This document shows, piece after piece, positions 40,540-50,201 of a DNA stretch of 64,000 bases. How positions within the stretch are numbered: the first letter of the stretch is position 1; each line of letters begins with the position of its first letter. The notes under the pieces were generated by a model, which worked only from the letters and a program-made list of their open reading frames with translations, was not told the origin of the DNA and did not search any database. The position numbers were made by a program, and so were the translations under genes. Origin of the DNA: Lachnospiraceae bacterium (GTDB lineage: Bacteria > Bacillota > Clostridia > Lachnospirales > Lachnospiraceae); the NCBI GenBank assembly GCA_900757195.1, contig CAAEMZ010000016.1, positions 1-64,000 on the forward strand, given 5' to 3'.

Positions 40540-42327
40540 ATGGAAAAATGGATGGTTGCTGCCAGAAAAGCGGATTTTAACCGGCTGGCGGAGAAATTTT
40601 CAATAAGTCCGGTCCTCGCCCGGATTATTGTGAACCGGGGGATCCGGACCGATGAAGAATTTCAGCAGTATTTATATGGAAATCTGGAAAGTCTCCGGGA
40701 CGGGCGGTCCATGAAGGATATGGACCGGGGCCTTGAGCTGCTCTGCAGGGCGGTGGCGGAGAATCAACTGATCTGCATCGCCAGTGATTTTGATGTGGAC
40801 GGCGTCTTTTCCGGTTATATTTTATGGCGCGGTATCCGTCAGGCCGGAGGCCGGGCTTACGTGACGGCGCCGGACCGGATTCAGGAAGGCTACGGGCTGA
40901 ATGAGCGCATTGTCCGGGAGGCTCACAGCAGGGGCGCCGGATGTATTCTGACCTGTGATAATGGGATTGCCGCCATGGATGCGGTGGCTATGGCAAAGGA
41001 ACTTGGAATGACAGTGATCGTTACGGATCATCATGAGATTGTCTACCGGAGTGAGACGGATGCCGATGGAAATGAAAAGAAAATTTATCAACTGCCGGAT
41101 GCGGATGCGGTCATTGATCCGAAACGGGAAGACTGCGCCTACCCTTTTAAGGGGCTGTGCGGCGCCGGAGTGGCTTTTAAGCTGGTGGAACAGCTCTATG
41201 AGGCCTGTGGTGTGGCGAAGTCTGAATTTTATGAACTGCTGCCCTTTGCCGCCATTGCGACGGTGGCTGATGTGATGGACCTGGTGGATGAAAACCGGAT
41301 CATTGTGAAATATGGTCTGCACCGGCTGGCAAAAATATCCCATCCGGGTCTTCAGGCGCTGATCCGTCACTGTGGTTTGAATAAAGACTATATTTCCGCA
41401 TATCATGTGGGCTTTGTGATCGGACCTTGTTTTAATGCGGCGGGACGGCTGAGTACGGCGGAGATGGCGGCCAGGCTTTTGCAGACGGAGGACCGGGAGG
41501 AAGCGGAGCATCTGGCGGCGGAACTGGTCGATCTGAATCAGAGCCGAAAGGAGATGACGGTTCTCGGATATGAGCGGGCGGTAAAAATGATCGAGAAGCG
41601 CAGAATGCAGGACGACAAAATCATCGTCCTCTGTCTGGAGGACTGCCACGAAAGTCTGGTTGGTATTATTGCGGGCCGTCTGAAGGAAAAATACCACCGT
41701 CCGGTGATCGTGGGCACGGAAGCAGAAGGTGTGATTAAAGCCTCGGGCCGGTCCATCGAAGCCTATAATATGTATGAAGGCCTGTCCGGGTGCCGGGATC
41801 TGTTTCTGAGATTCGGAGGACATGCTATGGCGGCGGGACTGAGCCTGAAACGGGAAAATCTGGAAACGCTCCGCCGGCGTCTGAATGATAACTGTCCGCT
41901 GACGGAGGCAGACCTGATGCCTGTCATACATATTGATGTTCCCATGCCTCTGGATTATATCAGCGAAGGCTTTATTCAGGAACTGGACCTTCTGGAACCC
42001 TTTGGAAAGGGAAACCGGAAGCCTGTTTTTGCAGAACGGCATTTTAAAGTTCTGCGGGCTTCTGTGATCGGGAAAAACCATAATGTGCTGAAAATGATGG
42101 TGCAGAATGATTCCGGGATTTCTATGGAAGCCCTTTACTTTGGCGATCTTCCGGCCTTTGACGCCTGTGTGGAAGCACAGTGGGGACCGGAGGGGCGAAA
42201 CCGGATGTACAGCGGCCGGATGAGCCCTGTGGACCTGGCATTTACCTATTATCCGTCCATGAATGAATTCGGCGGCCGGCGGACTTTACAGATAATTATA
42301 CAGAATTTCCAGAGAATTCCCCGTTAA
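40540..42327 (+). CDS. recJ: Single-stranded-DNA-specific exonuclease RecJ
   Basis: A 595-residue DHH-family nuclease with motif I DFDVDGVFSG, motif II CDNGIA, motif III TDHHE, the later GPCFNAAGRLSTA and the DHHA1 domain motif FGGHAMAAG. It degrades single-stranded DNA from the 5' end in recombination and repair. GGAGGA stands four bases before the ATG. It begins just after the secDF terminator. Confidence 0.95.
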   Translation: MEKWMVAARKADFNRLAEKFSISPVLARIIVNRGIRTDEEFQQYLYGNLESLRDGRSMKDMDRGLELLCRAVAENQLICIASDFDVDGVFSGYILWRGIRQAGGRAYVTAPDRIQEGYGLNERIVREAHSRGAGCILTCDNGIAAMDAVAMAKELGMTVIVTDHHEIVYRSETDADGNEKKIYQLPDADAVIDPKREDCAYPFKGLCGAGVAFKLVEQLYEACGVAKSEFYELLPFAAIATVADVMDLVDENRIIVKYGLHRLAKISHPGLQALIRHCGLNKDYISAYHVGFVIGPCFNAAGRLSTAEMAARLLQTEDREEAEHLAAELVDLNQSRKEMTVLGYERAVKMIEKRRMQDDKIIVLCLEDCHESLVGIIAGRLKEKYHRPVIVGTEAEGVIKASGRSIEAYNMYEGLSGCRDLFLRFGGHAMAAGLSLKRENLETLRRRLNDNCPLTEADLMPVIHIDVPMPLDYISEGFIQELDLLEPFGKGNRKPVFAERHFKVLRASVIGKNHNVLKMMVQNDSGISMEALYFGDLPAFDACVEAQWGPEGRNRMYSGRMSPVDLAFTYYPSMNEFGGRRTLQIIIQNFQRIPR

Positions 42328-42330
42328 TTA

Positions 42331-42360
42331 TTGTTTTTTCGGGGTTACCTGTGGTAGAAT
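42331..42360 (+). promoter_or_regulatory. Promoter of apt
   Basis: TTGTTT (42331-42336) and TAGAAT (42355-42360) are 18 bases apart, with a TGG extension before the -10. Confidence 0.6.
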
Positions 42361-42396
42361 ATTCTGTAGCTATATTCCAGAGAGAGGGAGATTTGT

Positions 42397-42921
42397 ATGA
42401 AAAAGTTAGAGGATTATGTAATTAGTATCCCGGATTTTCCGAAACCGGGCATTATTTTCAGAGATGTGACCAGCGTGGTTCAGGATGCGGACGGTCTGCA
42501 GATGGCCATTGATGCGCTGATGGAGAAGCTGGACGGTCTTGAGTTTGACGTCATTGCAGGATCGGAATCCAGAGGATTTGTTTTCGGTATGCCTCTGGCT
42601 TATAATCTCCATAAGCCTTTTGTTATGATTCGTAAAAAGGGAAAGCTTCCGAGGGAAACGGTCTCCGTATCCTATGAACTGGAATATGGTACGGCAGAGC
42701 TTGAGGTTCATAAAGATGCGATTTTGCCGGGGCAGAAAGTGGTTCTGATCGACGATCTGATTGCCACAGGCGGTACCTCCAAAGCGATGATCCAACTGGT
42801 GGAAAGCCTTGGCGGCAATGTGGTGACGAATCTTTTCCTGATGGAACTGGCAGGACTGAACGGCCGGAGACAGCTCGAAGGATACAACGTGGATTCTGTA
42901 ATAGTTTATGAAGGAAAGTAG
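42397..42921 (+). CDS. apt: Adenine phosphoribosyltransferase
   Basis: A 174-residue enzyme of the standard Apt length with the PRPP-binding motif VVLIDDLIATGGTSKA and the family start IPDFPKPGIIFRDVT. It makes AMP from adenine and PRPP. It precedes relA by eight bases, the classical clostridial pair of purine salvage and stringent response genes. Confidence 0.96.
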   Translation: MKKLEDYVISIPDFPKPGIIFRDVTSVVQDADGLQMAIDALMEKLDGLEFDVIAGSESRGFVFGMPLAYNLHKPFVMIRKKGKLPRETVSVSYELEYGTAELEVHKDAILPGQKVVLIDDLIATGGTSKAMIQLVESLGGNVVTNLFLMELAGLNGRRQLEGYNVDSVIVYEGK

Positions 42922-42929
42922 GGGATTTT

Positions 42930-45224
42930 ATGGAGAAAGTCATCGATGTGGATATTATTGAAGATGACCGGGATATGTCCGAGAAAAAAGATTTTATACC
43001 GCCGGAAGTTCTCTATGAAGAGTTGATTACCAAAGTTAAAAAGTATCATCCCTCAGCGGATGTGACCCAGATAGAGAAAGCTTATCAGATTGCCTATAAT
43101 GCCCATAAGGGACAGGCACGTAAGTCCGGAGAACCGTATATTATTCATCCGATCTGTGTGGCGATGATTCTGGCGGATCTGGAACTGGATAAGGAAACGA
43201 TTGTCGGCGGCCTGCTTCACGATGTGGTCGAGGATACGGTGATGACCCGTGAGGATATTGAACGGGAATTCGGCTATGAAGTCGCATTGATCGTGGAAGG
43301 GGTTACAAAGCTGGGACAGTTGTCCTATTCATCGGACAAGATTGAAGTTCAGGCGGAAAATCTGCGTAAGATGTTTCTGGCTATGGCCAAGGACATCCGC
43401 GTTATTCTGATCAAACTGGCGGACCGTTTACACAATATGCGGACGCTCAAATATATGAAACCGGAGAAACAGAAGGAAAAGGCCAGAGAAACGATGGACA
43501 TCTATGCACCGATCGCTCAGCGTCTCGGTATTTCCAGAATTAAGATTGAGCTGGATGACCTGGCGCTGCGGTATCTGGAGCCGGATGTTTATTATAATCT
43601 GGCCCACAGTATCGCTTCGAAAAAAAGCGAGCGGGAAGCCTTTGTCCGTGCGATTGTGGATGAAGTCAGCCATCATATGGAAGCCGGAGGCATTAAAGCG
43701 GAGGTTTACGGCCGTGTCAAACACTTTTTCAGTATTTACCGGAAGATGGTCAACCAGGATAAGACGCTGGATCAGATTTATGATCTGTTTGCCGTGCGTA
43801 TTATGGTGGATACGGTCAAAGACTGTTATGCAGCTCTCGGACTGATTCATGAGATGTACAAGCCGATCCCGGGACGTTTTAAAGATTATATTGCCATGCC
43901 GAAGCCGAATATGTATCAGTCTTTACATACGACGCTGATCGGGCCTTCCGGACAGCCTTTTGAAATCCAGATCCGGACCTTTGAAATGCATAAAACAGCC
44001 GAATACGGTATTGCTGCTCACTGGAAATATAAAGAAGATCCGAACGGAAAGAATATCGAAACCAACGAAGAGGCGAAGCTGACATGGCTGCGCCAGATTC
44101 TGGAATGGCAGAAGGATATGTCGGATAATAAGGAATTCATGAGCCTTCTGAAAAATGACCTGGATTTATTCTCGGAAAGTGTTTACTGTTTTACACCGGC
44201 CGGAGATGTGAAAAATCTTCCGAACGGTTCGACGCCGATTGATTTTGCTTACAGTATTCACAGCGCTGTCGGCAATAAGATGGTTGGCGCCCGGGTCAAC
44301 GGAAAGCTGGTAACCATTGATTACCGGATCCAGAACGGTGACCGGATTGAGATCATTACGTCCCAGAACTCCCGGGGACCGAGCCGGGACTGGCTGAATG
44401 TTGTAAAAAGTACCCAGGCAAAAAATAAAATCAACCAGTGGTTTAAGCTCCAGTATAAAGAGGACAACATTATCCGCGGAAAAGAGCAGATGGCCCAGTA
44501 CTGTAAAACGAAGAGTATTGTTCTGAGCGATATTCTGAAACCGGAATACATGGAGAAGGTTCTCCGTAAATATGGTTTCCGGGACTGGGATGCGGTTCTG
44601 GCGGCTGTCGGCCATGGCGGTTTAAAAGAAGGCCAGGTTATTAATAAACTGGTCGAAGAAGATAATAAAAAGAAGAAAAAAGCGATTACGGACACCCAGG
44701 TCCTTAAAAATATTTCCGAAGGAAAAAAAGGAACGGAACCGAAAGCTTTGAAAAAGACGAAAAGCGGTATTGTGGTCCGTGGTATTGATGATGTGGCCGT
44801 CCGTTTTTCAAAATGCTGTAATCCGGTACCCGGCGATGAGATTGTCGGTTTTGTTACCCGGGGACGCGGCGTATCCATCCACCGGACGGACTGTATCAAT
44901 ATTATTAATATATCGGAAGAAGACAGGGCCAGACTGCTGGATGCAGAGTGGCTGGCAGCTCCGGATCAACTGACCGGGGGCACCTATAAAGCCGAAATTA
45001 ATATTTATGTGGAAGACCGTGTCGGCGTACTTGTCGAAGTGGCAAAAGTATTTACAGAAAATGAAATTAATGTGACAGCGATGGCCAGCCGTTCCGGTAA
45101 AAATAATACGGCAACCATCAATGTGACGATTGACATTCACAGTGTCTCTCAGCTGAATAAGGTCATTGATAAGCTGAGAAACCTTGAGTGCGTTTACGAC
45201 ATACAGAGAACAACAGGAGGCTGA
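42930..45224 (+). CDS. relA: Bifunctional (p)ppGpp synthase/hydrolase RelA/SpoT (Rsh)
   Basis: A 764-residue RSH protein with an HD hydrolase domain (GGLLHDVVEDT, residues 93-103), a synthetase domain (GRVKHFFSIYRKM, MPKPNMYQSLHTTLIGP), a TGS domain near residue 400 (YCFTPAGDVKNLPNGST), a zinc-finger-like CCNPVPGDEI region and a C-terminal ACT domain. Both the HD motif and synthetase motifs look intact, so it should make and degrade (p)ppGpp. It overlaps no gene and is followed six bases later by a metallohydrolase gene. Confidence 0.95.
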   Translation: MEKVIDVDIIEDDRDMSEKKDFIPPEVLYEELITKVKKYHPSADVTQIEKAYQIAYNAHKGQARKSGEPYIIHPICVAMILADLELDKETIVGGLLHDVVEDTVMTREDIEREFGYEVALIVEGVTKLGQLSYSSDKIEVQAENLRKMFLAMAKDIRVILIKLADRLHNMRTLKYMKPEKQKEKARETMDIYAPIAQRLGISRIKIELDDLALRYLEPDVYYNLAHSIASKKSEREAFVRAIVDEVSHHMEAGGIKAEVYGRVKHFFSIYRKMVNQDKTLDQIYDLFAVRIMVDTVKDCYAALGLIHEMYKPIPGRFKDYIAMPKPNMYQSLHTTLIGPSGQPFEIQIRTFEMHKTAEYGIAAHWKYKEDPNGKNIETNEEAKLTWLRQILEWQKDMSDNKEFMSLLKNDLDLFSESVYCFTPAGDVKNLPNGSTPIDFAYSIHSAVGNKMVGARVNGKLVTIDYRIQNGDRIEIITSQNSRGPSRDWLNVVKSTQAKNKINQWFKLQYKEDNIIRGKEQMAQYCKTKSIVLSDILKPEYMEKVLRKYGFRDWDAVLAAVGHGGLKEGQVINKLVEEDNKKKKKAITDTQVLKNISEGKKGTEPKALKKTKSGIVVRGIDDVAVRFSKCCNPVPGDEIVGFVTRGRGVSIHRTDCINIINISEEDRARLLDAEWLAAPDQLTGGTYKAEINIYVEDRVGVLVEVAKVFTENEINVTAMASRSGKNNTATINVTIDIHSVSQLNKVIDKLRNLECVYDIQRTTGG

Positions 45225-45229
45225 TACCC

Positions 45230-45859
45230 TTGAATATTGAGATTAAGATGATGGTCCTCGGACCGGTGCAGACAAATTGCTTTTTTTTAATAAATGAAGA
45301 TACAAAGGAACTGCTGATTATTGACCCGGCAGACCGGGCCCAGGGAATCATTGACTGGATTCAGAGCGAAGGACTGAAACCCGTGGCCATTCTTCTGACC
45401 CATGGCCATTTTGACCACATTATGGCGGTAGAGGGACTGAGAAAGGAATATCAGATTCCGATGTATGCCAGCAAGGATGAAGTGGAAGTGCTGGCGAATC
45501 CCCAGCTCAATGTTTCGACGATGATGGGGGCCTATGTGTCCATGAAGGCGGATGAACTGTTCGCGGACGGCGATGTGCTTGAACTGGCGGGAATGAAGCT
45601 GAAAGTCATTTCCACGCCGGGCCACACGATTGGAAGCGTCTGCTTCTATATCGAGGAAGAAAAGATGCTGATTAGCGGCGATACACTGTTTGAGGCTTCT
45701 GTGGGACGGACAGATTTTCCGACGGGAAGCAGCCGGCAGTTAATTCATTCGATTAAGACCCGTCTTTTTATCCTTCCGGAAGATGTCAATGTTTTTCCGG
45801 GACATGGCGAAGTGACGAGCATCGCTTATGAAAAAACACATAATCCATTTATATTCTGA
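45230..45859 (+). CDS. MBL-fold metallohydrolase (glyoxalase II-like)
   Basis: A 209-residue metallo-beta-lactamase fold protein with THGHFDHI, STPGHTIGSV, ISGDTLFEASVGR and PGHGEVTS, all expected for the small hydroxyacylglutathione-hydrolase-like group (YcbL). True substrate unknown. The TTG start has AGGAGG nine bases upstream; an in-frame ATG lies a few codons later. The gene sits in the usual clostridial place between relA and hemZ. Confidence 0.85.
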   Translation: MNIEIKMMVLGPVQTNCFFLINEDTKELLIIDPADRAQGIIDWIQSEGLKPVAILLTHGHFDHIMAVEGLRKEYQIPMYASKDEVEVLANPQLNVSTMMGAYVSMKADELFADGDVLELAGMKLKVISTPGHTIGSVCFYIEEEKMLISGDTLFEASVGRTDFPTGSSRQLIHSIKTRLFILPEDVNVFPGHGEVTSIAYEKTHNPFIF

Positions 45860-45901
45860 TATGAAATGGTGCTCTAAATCTGAATAAGGAAGTTTCTGAC
45901 G

Positions 45902-47371
45902 ATGATTTATCTATTTTTAAATAAAGAACGTTATGAAAACGATATTCGGGCTCTCCTCATGGCTTTTTACCATGGGGAGAAAATTTTAGCCCGGAATATG
46001 GAAAACATGGCGGATGAAAATTTTGAATACGCGGCGGCGGATCGCATTTTAACAGTAATTTACGGGGACGGCGGACTGAAACTGGAGCTTCGAAGCGGCA
46101 GTAAAGAGCTTCTCGGAGAAAAGGGTTATACCGGACTTCCGGAGGACCGTAAAGAAGGAAAAAATGTATTAAAATCCTGCCTTTATGAGCTTTTAACGGA
46201 AGTGACAGGAAAAGTACTGCCATGGGGAACTCTGACGGGCATCCGTCCGACAAAAATCCCCATGGCGATGTATGAAGATGGCAAAAGCCGGGAGGAAGCG
46301 GCGGCATATCTTCGGGAAACATACAAAGTGTCGGAAGAAAAAATCCGTCTCTGTACCCGGGTGGCTGAAAATGAGCGGCGGATTCTGGAAAGCGTGGATT
46401 ATAATAAATCTTTAAGTCTCTATATAGGTATTCCCTTCTGTCCGACCATTTGTCTGTACTGCTCTTTTTCCTCTTATCCGCTGAATGTCTGGGAAAAGGA
46501 AGTGGACCACTATCTGGAGGCCCTCTTTAAGGAAATTCAGCAGGTATCTGAAATGATGAAAGATTACCGCCTGACGACGGTTTATATGGGCGGAGGGACG
46601 CCGACATCCCTGAATGCCCGGCAGATGGACCGGCTTTTATGCTGTCTCGAAAGATATTTTGACTTAAACGGTATCCGGGAATTTACCATCGAAGCCGGAC
46701 GGCCGGACAGCCTGGATATGGATAAACTCCGGGTGATGAAGGCCCATGGGATTGAGCGGATATCCATTAATCCCCAGACGCTGAACCAGCGGACACTGGA
46801 TGTTATCGGCCGGCGCCATAGCGTTGAAGATGTGGAACGGGCCTTTTACATGGCCAGACAGGCCGGATTTTCCAATATTAATATGGATCTGATCCTCGGC
46901 CTTCCCGGGGAAACCTCCGAAGATGTGATGCACACCCTCTCCGGTGTCCGGGCGATGGGGCCGGAAAGCCTGACGGTTCATTCCCTCGCTGTGAAACGGG
47001 CATCCCGACTGAATCAGAACCTTGAACAGTATCCTCCGGCGCCTCAGGAAGCGGTGAACCGGATGATCGGCATGGCTCTGGAAACGGCGGAAGCGATGGG
47101 AATGGAACCCTATTATATGTACCGTCAGAAAAATATGGCGGGAAATCTGGAAAATGTGGGTTATGCCAAACCGGGAAAAGAATGTCTGTATAATATTCTC
47201 ATTATGGAAGAAAAGCAGAGCATCATCGCCCTCGGCGCCGGAGGCTCCACAAAGATAGTCTATCCGGAAGAAAAGCGGATTGAGCGGATTGAAAACGTGA
47301 AAAGCGTGAAGGACTATATCGAACGGATTGATGAAATGATTGAGAGAAAGCATAATATAAAAAAACAATAA
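45902..47371 (+). CDS. hemZ: Coproporphyrinogen III dehydrogenase HemZ
   Basis: A 489-residue radical SAM protein with an N-terminal domain of about 165 residues typical of HemZ, the cluster motif Cys180, Cys184 and Cys187 in PFCPTICLYCSF, GGGTPTSL and INPQTLN. HemZ is the clostridial and bacillar oxygen-independent coproporphyrinogen oxidase-like protein. No other heme gene is in the window. Its actual reaction in this organism is not shown by the sequence. Confidence 0.93.
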   Translation: MIYLFLNKERYENDIRALLMAFYHGEKILARNMENMADENFEYAAADRILTVIYGDGGLKLELRSGSKELLGEKGYTGLPEDRKEGKNVLKSCLYELLTEVTGKVLPWGTLTGIRPTKIPMAMYEDGKSREEAAAYLRETYKVSEEKIRLCTRVAENERRILESVDYNKSLSLYIGIPFCPTICLYCSFSSYPLNVWEKEVDHYLEALFKEIQQVSEMMKDYRLTTVYMGGGTPTSLNARQMDRLLCCLERYFDLNGIREFTIEAGRPDSLDMDKLRVMKAHGIERISINPQTLNQRTLDVIGRRHSVEDVERAFYMARQAGFSNINMDLILGLPGETSEDVMHTLSGVRAMGPESLTVHSLAVKRASRLNQNLEQYPPAPQEAVNRMIGMALETAEAMGMEPYYMYRQKNMAGNLENVGYAKPGKECLYNILIMEEKQSIIALGAGGSTKIVYPEEKRIERIENVKSVKDYIERIDEMIERKHNIKKQ

Positions 47372-47388
47372 AATTTTCCGGGATTCCC

Positions 47389-47416
47389 TTGTATTTTCTG
47401 AGATGTGCGTCATAAT
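47389..47416 (+). promoter_or_regulatory. Promoter of the HD-domain gene
   Basis: TTGTAT (47389-47394) and CATAAT (47411-47416) are 16 bases apart. Confidence 0.5.
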
Positions 47417-47449
47417 AAAAGTAATGAAACAGGAAGGGAGTGATTGTCG

Positions 47450-47938
47450 ATGGACATTCAGTTCTCGGAAGAGATTTCGGCAGCCTATCTGTCTGTGGTT
47501 CGGCATATTTTAGAAAATGAAGAATTTCTTTCTTTATGCTTATATTCCCATCATCAGTGGACAAACCGCCTGATGCACAGCGTCAATGTTTCTTATATAT
47601 CATGGAAGATTGCGAAGAAACTCGGCTGTGATGAAAAGGCGGCTGCAAGAGCAGGGCTTCTGCATGACTTCTGTCCTTATGATTTCAGCGAGAAAACGCC
47701 GACAGGAGAGCATCAGGCATTTTTCCATCCAAAGGCGGCGGCGCAAAACAGCCTTCGGATATTTGATATCAGTCCGCGTGAAGAGGATGCCATACGGTCT
47801 CATATGTTTCCGCTGGGACCTGTTCCGAAAAACAGCGAAGCATGGATTATTACCCTGGCAGATAAGATATGTGCGACTCTGGAGTTATGCCATATTGCCG
47901 TAGCCCTTGCAAGACGGAACCGTATTGTCATTGCTTAA
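47450..47938 (+). CDS. HD-domain protein
   Basis: A 162-residue protein of the HD phosphohydrolase superfamily. The metal ligands are probably His in MHSVNVSYISW, the His-Asp pair in GLLHDFC, a later His in IRSHMFPLG and Asp in LADKICA. Substrate may be a nucleotide or phosphate ester; this cannot be read from sequence. The ATG at 47450 follows GGGAG by nine bases; a TTG two codons earlier is too close to that site. Confidence 0.8.
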   Translation: MDIQFSEEISAAYLSVVRHILENEEFLSLCLYSHHQWTNRLMHSVNVSYISWKIAKKLGCDEKAAARAGLLHDFCPYDFSEKTPTGEHQAFFHPKAAAQNSLRIFDISPREEDAIRSHMFPLGPVPKNSEAWIITLADKICATLELCHIAVALARRNRIVIA

Positions 47939-47949
47939 AAATCAGGATA

Positions 47950-47992
47950 AAAACCTGCTGTGTGAAGTAAATTTCATGCAGCAGGTTTTTTT
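47950..47992 (+). terminator. Terminator after the HD-domain gene
   Basis: AAAACCTGCTG pairs with CAGCAGGTTTT and is followed by T residues. Confidence 0.85.
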
Positions 47993-48007
47993 GTCGAAGG
48001 ATTTGAA

Positions 48008-48095
48008 TTGAACAATCTGCCGCCTGTGTTATAATAAAACTGTCTTTATGATATATCATGTTTTAGGCATTTCATAACGTTTCACTTCTGAAACG
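48008..48095 (+). promoter_or_regulatory. Promoter and inverted repeat before the DUF5688 remnant
   Basis: TTGAAC (48008-48013) and TATAAT (48030-48035) are 16 bases apart with a TG extension. Downstream CGTTTC (48078-48083) and GAAACG (48090-48095) form an inverted repeat. The promoter may now mainly serve hisS or the remnant gene. Confidence 0.5.
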
Positions 48096-48186
48096 GAATT
48101 TTTCCTCAGAATTAAAAAAAATCAGGGCCGGGTTTTCTTTTTGTACCCTTATGCCCATGAAAGGATGATAAAGAACGAAAAAAGTA

Positions 48187-48870
48187 TTGATTATTCAGGT
48201 GGAGAATTATAAGCGGCATAAAGATATGCTGAAAAAAGGTCCTTACATAAAAAAGATGGATCTGGCGCTGAGCTGCAGGATCTTATTGTCCATGACACCG
48301 CGGGAGATACGGACGGCGCGTGTGACCTGGGAGATGCTTGAACAGTGGGATATATCTCCGGAAGAACTGTTCCGGAGAGCCGCGGAAACTTCACGGAAAA
48401 AACTGCCGCCGATTATTGAACCGATGAGCGATGTGATCCGGGGATTTTTAATTGAAGAATTTCTTGAAACGGCGGGAGCGGATGAGGCTCTGAAAAAAGC
48501 GGAATATGAATATAAAAAACTTTTCGGCGGAGAGGCGGAGAAGCTTCCTGAAATTTATGTGCTGAGCAATGAACTGAGAGTTCAGGGGGCTTCGGTTGTT
48601 TTCTATACGGATGTTCTCCGGAGCTTTGCGGAGGAAACGGAAAGCGATTTGATCCTGCTTCCGAGCAGCGTTCATGAATGGCTGATTCTTCTGGACAGTC
48701 CGGCCTATGATCTGAAGAACCTTGAAGCCATGGTCCGGGAGGCAAATACCCAGGTCGTTATGGCGGAGGAAGTGCTGTCCGGACATATTTACCGATATTC
48801 CAGAGAAAGAAACGAATTGTTCCGGGCGGATGTGGTCAAAACACTGGACAAAAACGGCAAGAATTGCTAA
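48187..48870 (+). pseudogene. DUF5688-family protein, N-terminally truncated
   Basis: The open frame of 227 codons resembles the C-terminal two thirds of DUF5688 proteins (ENYKRHKDMLKKGPYIKKMDLAL, PPIIEPMSDVI, IYVLSNELRVQGASVVFYTDVL). Members usually have about 100 more residues at the N-terminus. No ATG and no ribosome site fit the TTG at 48187, and the family likeness continues through that codon to an in-frame stop at 48169. I read it as a decayed or truncated gene. A short functional form starting at an internal Met cannot be excluded. Confidence 0.55.
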
Positions 48871-48935
48871 AATACTATCTGATAATGCCGTACTCTGCCA
48901 ATGGCAGGGCGTTTGAATAAATTGGAGGAATGAAG

Positions 48936-50183
48936 ATGATTACACAAAGACCGAAGGGAACTCAGGACTGGTATGGCAGCGATATGCACAAGCGGACCAT
49001 TATTGAAGCGGCTGCTAGAGAATTATGCAAAGTATATAACATTAAAGAGGTGATTACCCCGGTATTTGAGCATACCGTGCTTTTTCAGCGCGGTGTTGGT
49101 GAAACAACCGATGTGGTACAGAAGGAGATGTATACCTTTGAAGATAAGGGACATCGGAGTATTACTTTAAAACCGGAAGGGACTGCCGGTGCGATCCGTG
49201 CTTACCTGGAGAACAATATGTATGCCGAACCGGCGCCGACAAAGCTTTTTTATGTGACACCGGCTTTCCGTTATGAACAGCCTCAGAGCGGGCGCTTGCG
49301 TCAGCACCACCAGTTCGGTGTGGAATTTGTGGGATCGAAAAGTCCTCTTGTGGAGGTGGAACTGATTTCACTGGTGACGACCTTTATCCGTAAAATCGGT
49401 CTGAAGGATGCCAGACTCCACATTAACAGTATCGGATGTCCGAACTGCCGGAAAACCTATAATGAAGCGCTGCTGTCTTATCTCAGAGCCCATGAGGACC
49501 ATCTCTGCCCGACCTGCCGTGAGCGTATGAAGAAGAATCCGCTGCGTGTGATTGACTGTAAGGTGCCGGAATGTAAAGAAATCGTGAAGGATGCGCCGCG
49601 GACCATTGATTATCTGGATGATGAATGCCGCGAACATTTTGAAGAACTGCAGTCACTGCTGACAGAGATGAATATCCCTTATGAAATTGATACAGGAATT
49701 GTCCGCGGTCTGGATTATTATACAAAAACCGTTTTTGAATTTGTAAACAGTGATGGCTTTACCCTTTGCGGCGGCGGACGTTACGACAATCTTGTCCATG
49801 AGATCGATGAGAAACAGAATATCCCGTCGGTAGGCTTCGGTATGGGAATCGAACGTATCATTTACTTCCTCGATAAGGAACAGGTAGCCCTTGAACCGGA
49901 ACCGGCCATTGAACTGTATGTGGGAATTCTCGGAAAAGAGGCCCGGGCGAAAGCTTATAAGATTGTTAATGCACTGCGCATGGACGGCGTTGTTGTGGAA
50001 ACCGATTATATGGACCGGAGCGTTAAAGCTCAGATGAAGTATGCGAACAAACTCGGTGCGAAGCATACCGTGATTCTCGGGGAAAATGAACTTAACAGTA
50101 ATAAGGCGAATATCAAAAATATGGAAACCGGTGAGCAGACAGAAGTCGCTTTAGATGCTATTGCCGCTTACTTTACTAAATAA
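48936..50183 (+). CDS. hisS: Histidyl-tRNA synthetase
   Basis: A 415-residue class II synthetase with motif 1 around TPVFEHTVLFQRGVGE, motif 2 YVTPAFRYEQPQSGRLRQHHQFGVE, the histidine-specific GLDYYTKTVFEF and motif 3 SVGFGMGIERI. It charges tRNA-His. The start at 48936 has GGAGG seven bases upstream; the ATG at 48930 is too close. No T-box leader fits in the 65-base spacer. Confidence 0.95.
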   Translation: MITQRPKGTQDWYGSDMHKRTIIEAAARELCKVYNIKEVITPVFEHTVLFQRGVGETTDVVQKEMYTFEDKGHRSITLKPEGTAGAIRAYLENNMYAEPAPTKLFYVTPAFRYEQPQSGRLRQHHQFGVEFVGSKSPLVEVELISLVTTFIRKIGLKDARLHINSIGCPNCRKTYNEALLSYLRAHEDHLCPTCRERMKKNPLRVIDCKVPECKEIVKDAPRTIDYLDDECREHFEELQSLLTEMNIPYEIDTGIVRGLDYYTKTVFEFVNSDGFTLCGGGRYDNLVHEIDEKQNIPSVGFGMGIERIIYFLDKEQVALEPEPAIELYVGILGKEARAKAYKIVNALRMDGVVVETDYMDRSVKAQMKYANKLGAKHTVILGENELNSNKANIKNMETGEQTEVALDAIAAYFTK

Positions 50184-50201
50184 CGAAGGAGAGAAATAAA
50201 C

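Noticed and set aside
40822..42081. 419-codon minus-strand frame opposite recJ
   Set aside because: Composition is that of an antisense shadow (His, Arg, Gln, Ser rich) and recJ motifs on the plus strand are clear.
48871..48935. T-box riboswitch before hisS
   Set aside because: The spacer is only 65 bases and shows no T-box sequence or specifier stem.
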